A DNA stretch of 64,000 nucleotides from Gloeobacter morelensis MG652769 (GCF_021018745.1 NZ_CP063845.1:3162001-3226000); one strand, 5' to 3'. Shown: positions 19,784-29,777, counted from the stretch's first letter. The notes: generated by a model from the sequence alone, not told the origin. Program-made: numbers and translations.

Positions 19784-22243
19784 TTAACCCTCGGCAGTGG
19801 CCAGGGTGCGGTCCTTGACGGTGAAGGTCGGCTTGCCGTCGCTATCGACATCGACCAGCACTGTATCGCCCTCCTTGAGGCGGGCAGCCAGAATTTCTTC
19901 GGCCAGCTGGTCTTCGAGCATGCGCTGGATGGCGCGGCGTAGCGGCCGGGCGCCGTAGGTGGCGGAGTAACCTTCTTCGATCAGCTTTCGGTTGAACCCG
20001 TCGGTGATCTCGAGCCTGATATTTTGCTCTTCGAGGCGGGCGAACACCTCGCGCAGCATGATCACAGCGATCTGCTTGACTTCCTCGCGCGTCAGCGGGT
20101 GGAAGACGATGATCTCGTCGAGGCGATTGAGGAACTCGGGGCGGAAGTACTGCTTGAGTTCTTCTTTGACCAGCTCGCTGATGCGGTTGTAGCGCTGCTC
20201 CTCTTCGGTGCCGGCGGTGTTGAAGCCGAGGCCGCCGCCGCCCTTTTCGATCACCTTGGAGCCGACGTTGCTGGTCATGATCATCAAGGTGTTCTTGAAG
20301 TCAACCGTGCGGCCCTTGGCGTCGGTGAGGCGACCGTCCTCGAGGATCTGCAGCAGCACGTTGAACACGTCCGGGTGGGCCTTCTCGATTTCGTCGAAGA
20401 GGATCACCGTATAGGGACGGCGGCGCACCGCCTCGGTGAGCTGACCACCCTCGTTGTAGCCCACATAGCCGGGGGGCGAACCGATGAGCTTGCTCACCGT
20501 ATGCCGCTCCATGTACTCGGACATGTCGAGGCGGATCATCGCGTCCTCGGAGCCGAAGAAATAGGTCGCCAGTGACTTGGCCAGTTCGGTCTTGCCGACG
20601 CCGGTGGGACCGCTGAAGATGAAGCTCGCAATCGGCCGCTTCGGATTTTTGAGGCCGACGCGCGCCCGGCGGATGGCCCGGGAGATGGCCTTGACCGCTT
20701 CTTCTTGGCCGATGAGGCGCTGGTGGAGCACGTCTTCCATATGTAGGAGCTTCTCGGTCTCAGACTCGGTGAGCTTGCTGACCGGCACCCCCGTCCAACT
20801 CGAGACGATATAGGCGATGTCCTCTTCGGTGACGTTGGGAGACTCTTCGTTGGCAGTCTCGGACTTGCGCGCCTGGGCGATCGAGCGAATCTGGGATTTG
20901 ATTTCCATCTCGCGGTCGCGTAACTCGCCCGCCCGCTCGTAGTCCTGACCGCGCACGGCGTCGTCTTTTTCTTTGAGAATCTGGCGCAGCTCTTTGTCGA
21001 GTTCCTTGGCCGCCGGAGGCAGTTGCGAGGAGAGCAACCGCACGCGCGAACCGGCCTCGTCGACCAGGTCGATGGCCTTGTCCGGCAAGTAGCGATCGGA
21101 GATGTAGCGATCGGAAAGCTGGGCAGCGGCAATGAGCGCTTCGTCGGTGATCTTGAGCTTGTGGTGCTGCTCGTAGCGCTCGCGCAACCCGCGCAAGATC
21201 TCGATGGTTTCATCGACCGTCGGCTCACCCACCATCACCGGCTGGAAGCGGCGCTCGAGGGCGGCGTCGCGCTCGATGTGCTTACGGTACTCATCGAGGG
21301 TGGTTGCCCCGATGCACTGCAGCTCGCCGCGCGCGAGGGCCGGCTTGAGGATGTTGGCGGCGTCGATGGCCCCCTCGGCAGCCCCGGCGCCGATGAGTGT
21401 GTGCACTTCGTCGATCACGAGCACGACGTTACCGGCGGCACGGATCTCGTCCATGATCTTTTTGAGCCGCTCTTCGAATTCACCGCGGTACTTGGTGCCC
21501 GCTACCAACAAGCCAATGTCGAGGGTAACGACGCGCTTGTCGGCCAGGATGTCGGGTATGTCGTTGTTGGAAATGCGCTGGGCGAGGCCCTCGGCAATTG
21601 CCGTCTTGCCCACGCCCGGCTCGCCGATGAGCACGGGGTTATTTTTGGTGCGGCGACCCAGGATCTGGATGACCCGCTCGATTTCTTTTTCGCGGCCCAC
21701 CACCGGGTCGAGTTTGCCCTCGGCAGCCATCTGGGTGAGATTGGAGCCAAACTCGTCCAGCGTAGGGGTCTTGGTGCGGCCGGTGTTGCCCCCGGCGGAG
21801 ACCTCGGCGGTCTCCCCCAGCATGCGGATGACCTGGGTGCGGACCTTGGATAAATCGACTCCCAGATTCTCAAGCACCCGGGCAGCGACGCCCTCGCCCT
21901 CGCGGATGAGGCCCAGCAGCAAATGCTCGGTGCCGATGTAGTTGTGGCCAAGTTGGCGCGCTTCTTCAAGCGACAGCTCCAGCACCCGCTTGGCCCGCGG
22001 CGTAAACGGAATTTCGACCGCCACGAACCCGGAACCGCGGCCGATGATTTTTTCGACCTCGATGCGGGCATCCTTCAGGTTGACTCCCATGGACTTGAGC
22101 ACCTTGGCGGCGACGCCTGTGCCCTCACCGATGAGGCCGAGCAGGATTTGCTCGGTGCCCACAAAGTTATGTCCCAGGCGACGGGCTTCCTCCTGGGCCA
22201 ACATGATCACTTTGATTGCTTTCTCGGTAAATCTTTCAAACAT
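19784..22243 (-). CDS. clpC: ATP-dependent Clp protease ATP-binding subunit ClpC
   Basis: This 819-residue Hsp100 unfoldase feeds proteins to ClpP/ClpR peptidase. Two N-terminal Clp repeats ([41 protein letters not shown]) precede AAA-1 with Walker [10 protein letters not shown] and Walker [15 protein letters not shown]-containing middle domain ([17 protein letters not shown]) and AAA-2 with Walker [10 protein letters not shown] and Walker [16 protein letters not shown] follow. The middle domain marks it as ClpC rather than ClpA or ClpB. Length and motifs are all normal. It is followed by a perfect terminator. Confidence 0.97.
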   Translation of the reverse strand: MFERFTEKAIKVIMLAQEEARRLGHNFVGTEQILLGLIGEGTGVAAKVLKSMGVNLKDARIEVEKIIGRGSGFVAVEIPFTPRAKRVLELSLEEARQLGHNYIGTEHLLLGLIREGEGVAARVLENLGVDLSKVRTQVIRMLGETAEVSAGGNTGRTKTPTLDEFGSNLTQMAAEGKLDPVVGREKEIERVIQILGRRTKNNPVLIGEPGVGKTAIAEGLAQRISNNDIPDILADKRVVTLDIGLLVAGTKYRGEFEERLKKIMDEIRAAGNVVLVIDEVHTLIGAGAAEGAIDAANILKPALARGELQCIGATTLDEYRKHIERDAALERRFQPVMVGEPTVDETIEILRGLRERYEQHHKLKITDEALIAAAQLSDRYISDRYLPDKAIDLVDEAGSRVRLLSSQLPPAAKELDKELRQILKEKDDAVRGQDYERAGELRDREMEIKSQIRSIAQARKSETANEESPNVTEEDIAYIVSSWTGVPVSKLTESETEKLLHMEDVLHQRLIGQEEAVKAISRAIRRARVGLKNPKRPIASFIFSGPTGVGKTELAKSLATYFFGSEDAMIRLDMSEYMERHTVSKLIGSPPGYVGYNEGGQLTEAVRRRPYTVILFDEIEKAHPDVFNVLLQILEDGRLTDAKGRTVDFKNTLMIMTSNVGSKVIEKGGGGLGFNTAGTEEEQRYNRISELVKEELKQYFRPEFLNRLDEIIVFHPLTREEVKQIAVIMLREVFARLEEQNIRLEITDGFNRKLIEEGYSATYGARPLRRAIQRMLEDQLAEEILAARLKEGDTVLVDVDSDGKPTFTVKDRTLATAEG

Positions 22244-22525
22244 GGCTATGTCCCTTCACCTGCAGCGCCCTTTGAGGGTTACCTAATCCTAACACAGGCT
22301 GCAGCCGGAATCCGGGCATAAGCCGCTCCTGGCCGCGCTCTGAGGCTCTCGACAAAACTGCACTACACCCGCTGAAAAAGCCGTCCGCAAGGACAGCTAA
22401 ATGTATGTATCCAAATGGGTTTTTGGTTGACCGGGCTCGGCCCATGCGCTCGCCTCCATCGTAACCAAGTTTGCTCCATTTCCAACGCATTTTTAACCTG
22501 GCCATTCGGGCAGGGCGGCGGTTGT

Positions 22526-23038
22526 TCAGGCAAAGGGCCAGGGAAGAGCGACTTGCCCCAGCAGGCCCGTAAAGTGGGGGGTGTCGATGCGCGGGGTCCA
22601 CATCACCAGAGCATCTTCCTCGCCGTAGTAGCGCTCGCGCCGCCCGAGCGTCTCGAAGCCGAAACGGCAATAAAGCGAGATTGCAGCCGCATTGGAGGCG
22701 CGCACCTCCAGGGTCATCCGCCGCGCCCCGGCCTCGCGCGCCCAGCGCAATAACCCGTGCAGCAGGGCCGTCCCAACGCCGCGCCGTCGGTATGCAGGAT
22801 GGACCACCAGCATCGCCAGGTGCGCCTCGTCGAGCACCAGTTGAAAGCCGCCAAAACCGAGCGCCGCACCCGAGTCGACGGCGCGCGCCAGACAATAGTG
22901 GCCCGCCTGCTGGGCCACATCCGAGCGCAGCATCCCTTCGCTCCAATAACTTGGCATCCCCAGGCACAGCAGCGCACCCATCTCGGCCATGGCGGCAGTG
23001 TCCGCAGCAACCACTTTCTCCAAATGTCCCGATTCCAT
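22526..23038 (-). CDS. rimI: Ribosomal-protein-alanine N-acetyltransferase
   Basis: A 170-residue GNAT enzyme expected to acetylate protein N-termini with acetyl-CoA. The acetyl-CoA loop is HPAYRRRGVGTALLHGLL, followed by ARRMTLEVRASNAAAISLYCRFGFETLGRRERYY, the RimI-typical E-V-R-xSN-xA-xLY-x-xxGF block ending in R-x-x-YY. It starts at ATG 23038, divergent from thrC across 128 bases. The RimI assignment is strong, though the natural substrate could differ. Confidence 0.9.
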   Translation of the reverse strand: MESGHLEKVVAADTAAMAEMGALLCLGMPSYWSEGMLRSDVAQQAGHYCLARAVDSGAALGFGGFQLVLDEAHLAMLVVHPAYRRRGVGTALLHGLLRWAREAGARRMTLEVRASNAAAISLYCRFGFETLGRRERYYGEEDALVMWTPRIDTPHFTGLLGQVALPWPFA

Positions 23039-23108
23039 GGCTTCAGGGTAGGGCTATCGCTTAGTTTGTCTCAAGAATAAATATACGAGTATTTTAGTCG
23101 GGTTTACT

Positions 23109-23137
23109 TTGGATTGCTTGACGGAGTGTGGTAGCAT
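23109..23137 (+). promoter_or_regulatory. Possible sigma-70 promoter of thrC
   Basis: TTGGAT at 23109-23114 and TAGCAT at 23132-23137 are 17 bases apart and lie 30 bases upstream of the thrC ATG, within an AT-rich island. This is a consensus match only. Confidence 0.3.
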
Positions 23138-23166
23138 GCGCCCACGTTGCTCGATGTGAGACTGCC

Positions 23167-24456
23167 ATGACCCAGACGCCCCTGTGCACCACTACCTTGA
23201 AGGGCTTGCGCTGCCGGGAATGCGGCGAACAGTACCCGGCCGAAGCCCGGCACGTCTGCGAATTTTGTTTCGGCCCGCTCGAAGCGCTGTACGACTATGA
23301 AGCCATCCGCGGGTGCACCAGCCGCAAAACCATCGAAGCGGGGCCGCGCTCGATCTGGCGCTACCGGCCGTTTTTGCCGGTGGTGGGCGAGCGGGTGATC
23401 GACGTGGGAACGGGCCTCACGCCGCTGATTCGCTCCGAGCGCTTGGCAAGGCGCCTGGGTCTGGGGGCGCTCTACATCAAGAACGACGCGGTGAATGTAC
23501 CGAGTTTGAGCTTCAAAGACCGGGTGGTCTCGGTGGCGCTCACGCGGGCGCGCGAACTGGGCTTTACAACCGTTTCGTGCGCTTCGACCGGCAATCTGGC
23601 CAACGCCACCGCCGCGATTGCCGCCCACGCGGGCCTCGAGTGCTATGTCTTCATCCCGGCGGATCTGGAGGCGGGCAAGGTGTTGGGCACGCTCATTTAC
23701 GGGCCGCAGGTGATGGCGGTGGAGGGCAACTACGACCAGGTCAACCGCCTGTGCTCGGAGGTGGCGGACCGCCACGGCTGGGGGTTTGTGAACATCAATT
23801 TACGCCCCTATTATTCAGAAGGCTCCAAGACCCTGGGTTTTGAGGTGGCCGAGCAGCTGGGCTGGCGCCTGCCCGATCACATCGTGGCGCCGGTGGCTTC
23901 CGGATCGCTCTATACGAAAATCTACAAGGGTTTTCAGGAATTGATCAAAACCGGCCTGGTTGGGGAACGGCCCGTGCGCATGAGCGGGGCGCAGGCGACG
24001 GGCTGCTCGCCGGTGGCCCAGGCGTTTAAGGCCGGACGCGACTTTATCGCTCCGGTCAAGCCCGCCACCATCGCCAAGTCGATTGCCATCGGCAACCCCG
24101 CCGACGGCGTTTATGCTCTGGATCTGGCCCGCCGCACCGGCGGACACATCGAAGATGTCACCGATGCCGAAATCATCGAGGGCATCAAGCTCCTGGCCCA
24201 GACCGAGGGCATCTTCACCGAGACCGCCGGGGGCACGACCGTGGCAGTGCTCAAGAAACTGGTCGAGCAGGGCAAAATCGCCCCCGACGAGTTGACCGTG
24301 GTCTACATCACCGGCAACGGCCTCAAGACCCAAGAAGCAATTGCCCCCTACGCGGGCGAGACCCTGAAAATCGAGGCAAATCTGGCGAGCTTCGAGCGCG
24401 CCCTGGAGCGCGCCCGTACCCTCGACCGCCTCGACTGGCAACAGACCCTCGTTTAG
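23167..24456 (+). CDS. thrC: Threonine synthase
   Basis: A 429-residue pyridoxal-phosphate enzyme that converts O-phosphohomoserine to threonine. The N-terminus has a zinc-ribbon-like pair (CRECGEQYP ... CEFCFGPLE) seen in cyanobacterial and plant-like enzymes. The cofactor lysine lies in VPSLSFKDRVVSVAL, and the phosphate and substrate loops in SCASTGNLANATAA and PVASGSLYTK. I chose ATG 23167 (MTQTPLCTTTLKGLRC); earlier in-frame codons precede the conserved part. It is followed 15 bases later by a MoaD-like gene, a common cyanobacterial pairing. Confidence 0.96.
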   Translation: MTQTPLCTTTLKGLRCRECGEQYPAEARHVCEFCFGPLEALYDYEAIRGCTSRKTIEAGPRSIWRYRPFLPVVGERVIDVGTGLTPLIRSERLARRLGLGALYIKNDAVNVPSLSFKDRVVSVALTRARELGFTTVSCASTGNLANATAAIAAHAGLECYVFIPADLEAGKVLGTLIYGPQVMAVEGNYDQVNRLCSEVADRHGWGFVNINLRPYYSEGSKTLGFEVAEQLGWRLPDHIVAPVASGSLYTKIYKGFQELIKTGLVGERPVRMSGAQATGCSPVAQAFKAGRDFIAPVKPATIAKSIAIGNPADGVYALDLARRTGGHIEDVTDAEIIEGIKLLAQTEGIFTETAGGTTVAVLKKLVEQGKIAPDELTVVYITGNGLKTQEAIAPYAGETLKIEANLASFERALERARTLDRLDWQQTLV

Positions 24457-24471
24457 GAGCCCGACTGACCC

Positions 24472-24747
24472 ATGGCCGTAACCGTCCTTATCCCTACTCC
24501 CTTGCGCAAACTCGCCAACGAACAGGCGACGGTGCACTGTAGCGGCAGCAACCTGTCCGAAGTGCTCGATTCGCTCGAAGAGCACTGCCCCGGCATCAAG
24601 GCTCGCCTGTGCGCCGAGAACGGCGATCTGCGTCGCTTCGTCAATTTCTACGTCAACAGCGAAGACATCCGTTTTTTGCAGGGCCGCGACACCCCCCTCA
24701 AAGACGGCGACGAAGTCAGCATCGTCCCGGCCATCGCCGGGGGTTAA
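24472..24747 (+). CDS. MoaD/ThiS-like ubiquitin-fold sulfur carrier
   Basis: A 91-residue beta-grasp protein ending in the di-glycine AIAGG, needed for adenylation and thiocarboxylation by an E1-like enzyme. The core is [14 protein letters not shown] ... [19 protein letters not shown] ... [16 protein letters not shown]. It lies 15 bases behind thrC on the same strand, so the two are probably co-transcribed. A sulfur-carrier role (for a cofactor or for sulfur amino acid supply) is inferred; molybdopterin use is not shown. Confidence 0.88.
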   Translation: MAVTVLIPTPLRKLANEQATVHCSGSNLSEVLDSLEEHCPGIKARLCAENGDLRRFVNFYVNSEDIRFLQGRDTPLKDGDEVSIVPAIAGG

Positions 24748-24768
24748 TCTTTTGGGTCTTGCCCGAGC

Positions 24769-24802
24769 CGCCCGGCACCAGGTAGGTGCCGGGCGAATTT
24801 TT
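24769..24802. terminator. Terminator between moaD-like gene and the convergent kinase gene
   Basis: CGCCCGGCACC pairs with GGTGCCGGGCG (11 pairs) and is followed by AATTTTT on the plus strand. It lies between convergent genes. Confidence 0.85.
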
Positions 24803-24809
24803 CTGTAGT

Positions 24810-26867
24810 TTACATTGGGTCTCGGGTGCTCTCGGCCATCCGTTGCTTGAGGCGCTCAAGCTGGTCGCGCCCGCCGCTGACTAGCAACTGATCGCCCTCG
24901 CGCAAGGGTGTGTCCGCATCCGGAAAACCGATCAGCTGGCCTTCGCGGCGCAGGGCGTGCACCACCACCCCGTAGCGGCGGCGCAGGTCGGTCTCAGCAA
25001 GGGTATACCCGTCGAGCAGACAGCCGGTCTCGACAGTGATCACCTGCAGACCCATCGCCTCCGGAGGCAGCGGGGTTTGCGTCGCACTTGTCCGGCCGCC
25101 CCGGCCCAACAACAGCGGCAGGTGCACAGTAAAAGTCGCCCCCTGGTTGCTTCCCGGGCTCTGGACCCCAACGGTGCCGCCGTGCAGCTCGACCAGTTGG
25201 CGCACGATGGCCAGGCCGAGCCCGAGACCGCCGTGGCTGCGGGTGGTGGTGCTGTTGGCCTGCCGGAAGCGTTCGAAGACATGGGGCAGAAAATCGCCGG
25301 TAATGCCTACCCCCGAATCGCGAACGGTCAGTACCGCCTCTGCCCGCCCCCGCTCGAGCTGCACTTCGATGCTGCCGTTCTCGGGAGTAAATTTGATGGC
25401 GTTGGAGAGCAAATTCCAGACCACCTGCTGCAGACGGTTCGAATCGCCAAAAGGCAAGACCACGTTCGGATCGAGGTGGGCGCGCAGTTCGATATTTTTG
25501 CTCTGGGCGGCGAAGCGCACCGTGTCGAGGGCGTCCTCCACCACCGTGGCGAGGGCCACCGGCCGCACCTCCAGGCGCAGCTTGCCCGTGATGATGCGCG
25601 AGAGATCGAGCATGTCCTCGATGATCCGGCTTTGGGCGCGGGCATTGCGCTCGATCGTTTCGAGCGCCCGCGCCGCGGATGCTTCGTCGAGCTGGCCCTT
25701 GCGCAACAGCTGCGTAAAACCGATGATCGGGTTGAGGGGGGTGCGCAGTTCGTGGCTGAGGGTGGCCAGAAACTCGTCCTTGATGCGGTTGGCTTCTTCG
25801 GCCTCCAGCCGGGCGCTCTCCGCCGCCGCCCGCGCCAGCTGCTCGCGGCGCGCCTGTTCTTGCACCTGGGCGGTGCGCTCCTCCACCAGCCGCTCCAGCT
25901 GCAGGGTGCGCCCCTGCAACAATTCCATTTTTTCGGCCTCCAGCTGGTGGACGCTGCGCTGGAGCGCTTCGATGACACCGAAAATTTCGAGCGGATCGAG
26001 CAGGCGCAACAGCCCGGTCTGGGTGACGATGCCCACCAGTTCGCCCCGCTCGCCGGTGACCACCAACCGGCGCACCCGGCGGCGCAGCATCTGCTGGTGG
26101 GCCACCAGCACCGACTCGAAAGGCTTGAGGGGAGACGCCACCGCGCTCATCACCGCCGCCGCCCGGGTCTGGGTGAGGTCGAACTGTAAATAGCGAAACT
26201 GGACGATGTCGCTCTCGGTGATCAATCCAACCGGACGAACGTGGACTCCGTCGGTGTGCGGCTCGGCGATTACCACGCAGCTGACGCGGCGGCTGGCCAT
26301 CAGCCGGGCCAGATCCACAAGCGAGCTGCCGGCGGGGGCGTGGACGACTGGAGTGGTCATCACCTCGGCCACCGAACGCAAGGTCAACAGGTGAATCGGC
26401 TGCAAGGTCCGCCGGATGCCGCCCGCGCTGAGTAGACCGGTCACCCGGCCGCCGCCGTCGAGCACCGGCAGGTGGCGCACGTTGTGCCTGCGCATCAGAT
26501 CGAGGGCGCCTAGAATATCCTGGCGGCCATCCTGGACGAGGGTCACCACCTCCCGGGACATCACCTCTGCGGCGCGCACCGCCGCCAGATCTTTGCCCAG
26601 GGCCGTCAGGCGGACGATATCGCCCTCGGTGATGATCCCTGCGAGGTGCGCTCCTTCGGCCACCAGCACGCAATCGGGCTGCAATCCGCCGGATTGCCGC
26701 AGGGTGCGGTCCTTGCGCTCGGGCAGGGTGCAGCGGTAGTCTGCCTGGCCGCCCATCCACTCGACGATGTCGCTGAGGACCGTGTCGGCCGTGACCAGTT
26801 TGACGCTGGTCTCCATCGCCTGGTCGAGCGAAGGCAAAAAAGAGGACAGACGGTCTGGATGCTGCAT
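24810..26867 (-). CDS. Soluble CBS-domain hybrid histidine kinase with C-terminal RCK_C-like domain
   Basis: From ATG 26867 (MQHPDRLSSFLPSLDQAMET) the protein is 685 residues. The first 330 hold four CBS-type repeats (GIITEGDIVRLTALG; HNVRHLPVLDGGGRVTGLL; PVGLITESDIVQFRY; VRRLVVTGERGELVGIVTQ). A coiled coil leads to a HisKA/HATPase kinase: H-box LATLSHELRTPLNPIIGF, N-box NLLSNAIKFTPENGS, and G-boxes DSGVGI and GGLGLGLAI. The last about 80 residues (TVETGCLLDGYTLAETDLRRRYGVVV ... LREGDQLLVSGGRDQLERL) resemble the TrkA C-terminal/RCK_C ligand domain. No membrane span is seen, so it senses a cytoplasmic signal. No response regulator is adjacent. Confidence 0.85.
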   Translation of the reverse strand: MQHPDRLSSFLPSLDQAMETSVKLVTADTVLSDIVEWMGGQADYRCTLPERKDRTLRQSGGLQPDCVLVAEGAHLAGIITEGDIVRLTALGKDLAAVRAAEVMSREVVTLVQDGRQDILGALDLMRRHNVRHLPVLDGGGRVTGLLSAGGIRRTLQPIHLLTLRSVAEVMTTPVVHAPAGSSLVDLARLMASRRVSCVVIAEPHTDGVHVRPVGLITESDIVQFRYLQFDLTQTRAAAVMSAVASPLKPFESVLVAHQQMLRRRVRRLVVTGERGELVGIVTQTGLLRLLDPLEIFGVIEALQRSVHQLEAEKMELLQGRTLQLERLVEERTAQVQEQARREQLARAAAESARLEAEEANRIKDEFLATLSHELRTPLNPIIGFTQLLRKGQLDEASAARALETIERNARAQSRIIEDMLDLSRIITGKLRLEVRPVALATVVEDALDTVRFAAQSKNIELRAHLDPNVVLPFGDSNRLQQVVWNLLSNAIKFTPENGSIEVQLERGRAEAVLTVRDSGVGITGDFLPHVFERFRQANSTTTRSHGGLGLGLAIVRQLVELHGGTVGVQSPGSNQGATFTVHLPLLLGRGGRTSATQTPLPPEAMGLQVITVETGCLLDGYTLAETDLRRRYGVVVHALRREGQLIGFPDADTPLREGDQLLVSGGRDQLERLKQRMAESTRDPM

Positions 26868-26922
26868 GGACGTCTTTGCGGAATATTCCGCACGCCGACG
26901 GGCACACCGGCTCACCCAATTA

Positions 26923-27816
26923 TCACCCCGGGATTGAGCCGCCGCCAGGAACACCGGCCGATGCTCCCTCGTCTTCCGGGCCGAGTCCTGCGAACAGCGG
27001 CTCCACTTCGCGCTGGTACCTGGCCAGATAGGCTTGAAACGCCGTGCCGCCCGTCCCGGCGCTCGCCCCGACCAGGGCGAGCTGGCGGACCGCCAGAGCC
27101 AGGTGGCCGCGGTGGAAGCGGGTCTGCTGCTGCTCGTAGCGGGCCAGCAGGCGCAGCAAACACGCCGCGCCGGGGTGGGTAAAAAGCGCTGTCAGCCTTG
27201 TCTGCACCTCCGCGCCCGTCGCCCGCTCCAGCAAGCGCCGGTAGTAATGCACCAGGTTGTGCTCCCGATGTTCCGCCAGCCAGTCGGCCACTTGAGTGCC
27301 GTAGCGGCGGTCGAACTCGGCTTCTGCCGGGTGCACCTCGCCCCGTGCGTCGCGGGTGCCCCCCCGCCAGTACGGGGCGGCCACGCCGCTCAAGATCTCC
27401 AGATGCCGAAACTGAAACGATTGAAAGCCGCTGGTGGGACCGATGGCGCTGCGAAATTCGCCAAAGGCGCGCATCGAGACGAGGATGGGCATCGTCACAT
27501 TCACGACCTCGTAGAGTCGCACAACGCGCTCCAGAAAGTAGCACGCCTCGGCGGTGTCGCCCACGGGACGCTCCTCGGCATCGAGGGCGACGGCCAGGGC
27601 CGCCAGGGTGCGCTCCAGATCGCCAATCATCTGGTGAAAGGCCACCTCGCAAATCTGGTGCACGGCGATGAACAAGTCTTCATCCTGCGAAGCGGTGATC
27701 GGCTGCTTGCACGCCAGGAGCGCTTCGAGGCGGTGGTAGTGCCAGTAGTGGTTGGCGCTCACATCCAGGCTGCCGTCGCGCGGCGGCAGCGGCTCGGCCC
27801 GGTTCGGTTCGGCCAT
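26923..27816 (-). CDS. Divergent tryptophan 2,3-dioxygenase family protein
   Basis: This 297-residue protein follows the plan of heme tryptophan 2,3-dioxygenase. The sequence HYWHYHRLEALLACKQPITA and DEDLFIAVHQICEVAFHQM match the family's Y-x-x-Y-L-x-L-x-x-L-L-x-x-Q and DELLFIxxHQxxELWFK blocks; FGEFRSAIGPTSGFQSFQFRHLE matches the substrate-pocket block; and SAGTGGTAFQAYL matches GTGGSSG. Several invariant positions differ (AFHQ for WFKQ), so it may act on another indole. It ends 55 bases before the kinase gene on the same strand and is divergent from the decarboxylase gene. Confidence 0.75.
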   Translation of the reverse strand: MAEPNRAEPLPPRDGSLDVSANHYWHYHRLEALLACKQPITASQDEDLFIAVHQICEVAFHQMIGDLERTLAALAVALDAEERPVGDTAEACYFLERVVRLYEVVNVTMPILVSMRAFGEFRSAIGPTSGFQSFQFRHLEILSGVAAPYWRGGTRDARGEVHPAEAEFDRRYGTQVADWLAEHREHNLVHYYRRLLERATGAEVQTRLTALFTHPGAACLLRLLARYEQQQTRFHRGHLALAVRQLALVGASAGTGGTAFQAYLARYQREVEPLFAGLGPEDEGASAGVPGGGSIPG

Positions 27817-27964
27817 GGCGCGGGGGTTCCTGTCGAGGGGGCCATTTCCTTATCGCCAAAGCAGCCGGTGCCGTCAAGGCGGGCATCTTGCGATTTGTGT
27901 GGGTCAAAAGCCGTCCCCTTCCCCCATTGGGCATCATGGGGATCGATGGGTCAGGGTTTGCACG

Positions 27965-29617
27965 ATGGCTTCTTCTGTATGGACCGTGGGTGAGTACTTG
28001 ATCGAACGGTTATACTGCCACGGCGTGCACCATATCTTCGGCGTGCCCGGCGATTACGTCCTCGGTTTTTTCAAGCAACTGTGCGACAGCCCCATAGAAG
28101 TGATCAATACCTGTGACGAACAGGGGGCCGGGTTCGCCGCCGACGCCTACGCCCGCGTGCGCGGACTCGGGGCGGTCTGCGTCACCTACTGCGTGGGCGG
28201 CCTCAAAGTCGCCAATACCACTGCCCAGGCCTACGCCGAAAAATCGCCGGTCGTGGTGATTAGCGGCGCGCCGGGCACCAACGAGCGCCACAAAAATCCG
28301 CTGTTGCACCACAAAGTGCGCGAGTTCGATACCCAGTTCAAAGTTTTCGAGCAACTGACAGTCGCCGCGACGGTACTGGACGACCCCGAGACGGCCTTGT
28401 GCGAAATCGACCGGGTGTTCGAGGCGGCTTTGCGTTACCGGCGGCCGGTCTACATCGAATTGCCGCGCAACGTCGCCCGCGCCACCGGTTCCGCCTGCCA
28501 CCTGCGCGAGTTGCCCCAGGAGACCAGCGACCCGGCTGCGCTGAGCGAAGCCGTCAAAGAAGCCGTGGCCCGCATCAACACAAGCCGCCAGCCGGTAATT
28601 CTGGCTGGAGAAGAACTGCACCGCTTCGCGTTGCAGCCCTTGCTCGCGCAGCTCATCGAGAAGACCAACATTCCGGTGGCTTCGACCATCCTGGGCAAAT
28701 CGGTCTTCCCTGAGTCCCATCCGCGCTACCTGGGCGTCTACGAGGGAGCGATGGGCCGCGAGGACGTGCGCGACTACGTCGAGGCGAGCGACTGCCTGGT
28801 GTTGCTCGGAGCGCTGATGACCGATATGAACCTGGGCATCTACACCGCCAATCTCGACCCGCGCCGGTCTATTTACTGCGCCACCGAGAAACTCACCATC
28901 GGCTACCACTCCTACGAGGACGTGCGGTTGCAGGACTTCGCAGCCGGCCTGCTTGCAGGCGGGATCGAGCGACGGGTGGACGGACCGACTCCCCATCCCC
29001 TGCCCCTCACCCAGTTCCAGCCGGTCCAGGATAGACCGATGACCGTGCTGCGCCTTTTCCAGCAGCTCAACGCCTTTTTGGACGACGAAACGATCGTGGT
29101 GGCCGACCCCGGCGACGCCCTTTTTGCTGGGGCGGATCTGTTCATTCCGGGCAAGACGCGGTTTCTGGCTCCTGCCTACTACGCCTCCCTCGGCTTTGCC
29201 GTCCCCGCCGCCCTCGGCGCCCAGATGGCCGACGCGCGCCTCAGGCCCCTGGTGCTGGTGGGCGACGGCGCCTTTCAGATGAGCGGCCTGGAACTCTCGA
29301 CTGTCGCCCGTTTTGGCCTCAACCCGATTGTCGTGCTGCTCAACAACCGGGGCTACGGCACCGAGCGACCGATGCAGGACGGCTCCTTCAACGACGTGCT
29401 CAACTGGCACTACAGCCGTCTGCCGGAGTTGCTGGGCACAGGCCGGGGCTTCGAAGTTTCGACAGAGGACCAGCTTGCCGCTGCCCTTCACGAAGCGCGC
29501 CGCCACCGGGGCAGCTTCTCCCTGATCGATGTGCACCTCGAACCGGGAGATCTCTCGCCCGCCCTCAGGCGCATGACCGATTCGATGGGCCAGCGGGTGC
29601 GTCCGGCCGCCGTTTGA
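27965..29617 (+). CDS. Thiamine-diphosphate-dependent 2-oxoacid decarboxylase (pyruvate/indolepyruvate type)
   Basis: A 550-residue enzyme of the pyruvate/indolepyruvate decarboxylase family, which removes CO2 from a 2-oxo acid to give an aldehyde. The N-terminal TPP domain has E52 in CDEQGAGFAADAY, and the HH pair typical of decarboxylases is H115-H116 in NPLLHHKV. The C-terminal TPP-binding block is GDGAFQMSG ... LLNNRGYGTER. The start is ATG 27965 (MASSVWTVGEYLIERL); upstream in-frame codons overlap the divergent promoter region. The substrate cannot be read; the divergent tryptophan-dioxygenase-like neighbour makes indolepyruvate worth testing. Confidence 0.88.
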   Translation: MASSVWTVGEYLIERLYCHGVHHIFGVPGDYVLGFFKQLCDSPIEVINTCDEQGAGFAADAYARVRGLGAVCVTYCVGGLKVANTTAQAYAEKSPVVVISGAPGTNERHKNPLLHHKVREFDTQFKVFEQLTVAATVLDDPETALCEIDRVFEAALRYRRPVYIELPRNVARATGSACHLRELPQETSDPAALSEAVKEAVARINTSRQPVILAGEELHRFALQPLLAQLIEKTNIPVASTILGKSVFPESHPRYLGVYEGAMGREDVRDYVEASDCLVLLGALMTDMNLGIYTANLDPRRSIYCATEKLTIGYHSYEDVRLQDFAAGLLAGGIERRVDGPTPHPLPLTQFQPVQDRPMTVLRLFQQLNAFLDDETIVVADPGDALFAGADLFIPGKTRFLAPAYYASLGFAVPAALGAQMADARLRPLVLVGDGAFQMSGLELSTVARFGLNPIVVLLNNRGYGTERPMQDGSFNDVLNWHYSRLPELLGTGRGFEVSTEDQLAAALHEARRHRGSFSLIDVHLEPGDLSPALRRMTDSMGQRVRPAAV

Positions 29618-29777
29618 TTGCATTCCCATCCGGCGACAGAGCATTTTGGCTGTACACGCCTCCTGGCTACCTCGCAAGGCCGAGGAGCAATTGTCCCTTG
29701 TGGCAGGTGGAGTCCGATCGCGGTCGCGAATAGGATGGATTCAAGCAACACTGATGAACCCCACCAGGAGAAAAACA

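Noticed and set aside
28010-29677. Long antisense frame (555 codons) opposite the decarboxylase gene
   Set aside because: It lies wholly opposite a gene with clear family motifs and shows no recognisable domain; long antisense frames are expected in high-GC DNA. The same applies to the long frames at 12949-14490, 10404-11552, 30468-31970, 33843-35111 and 55579-56955.
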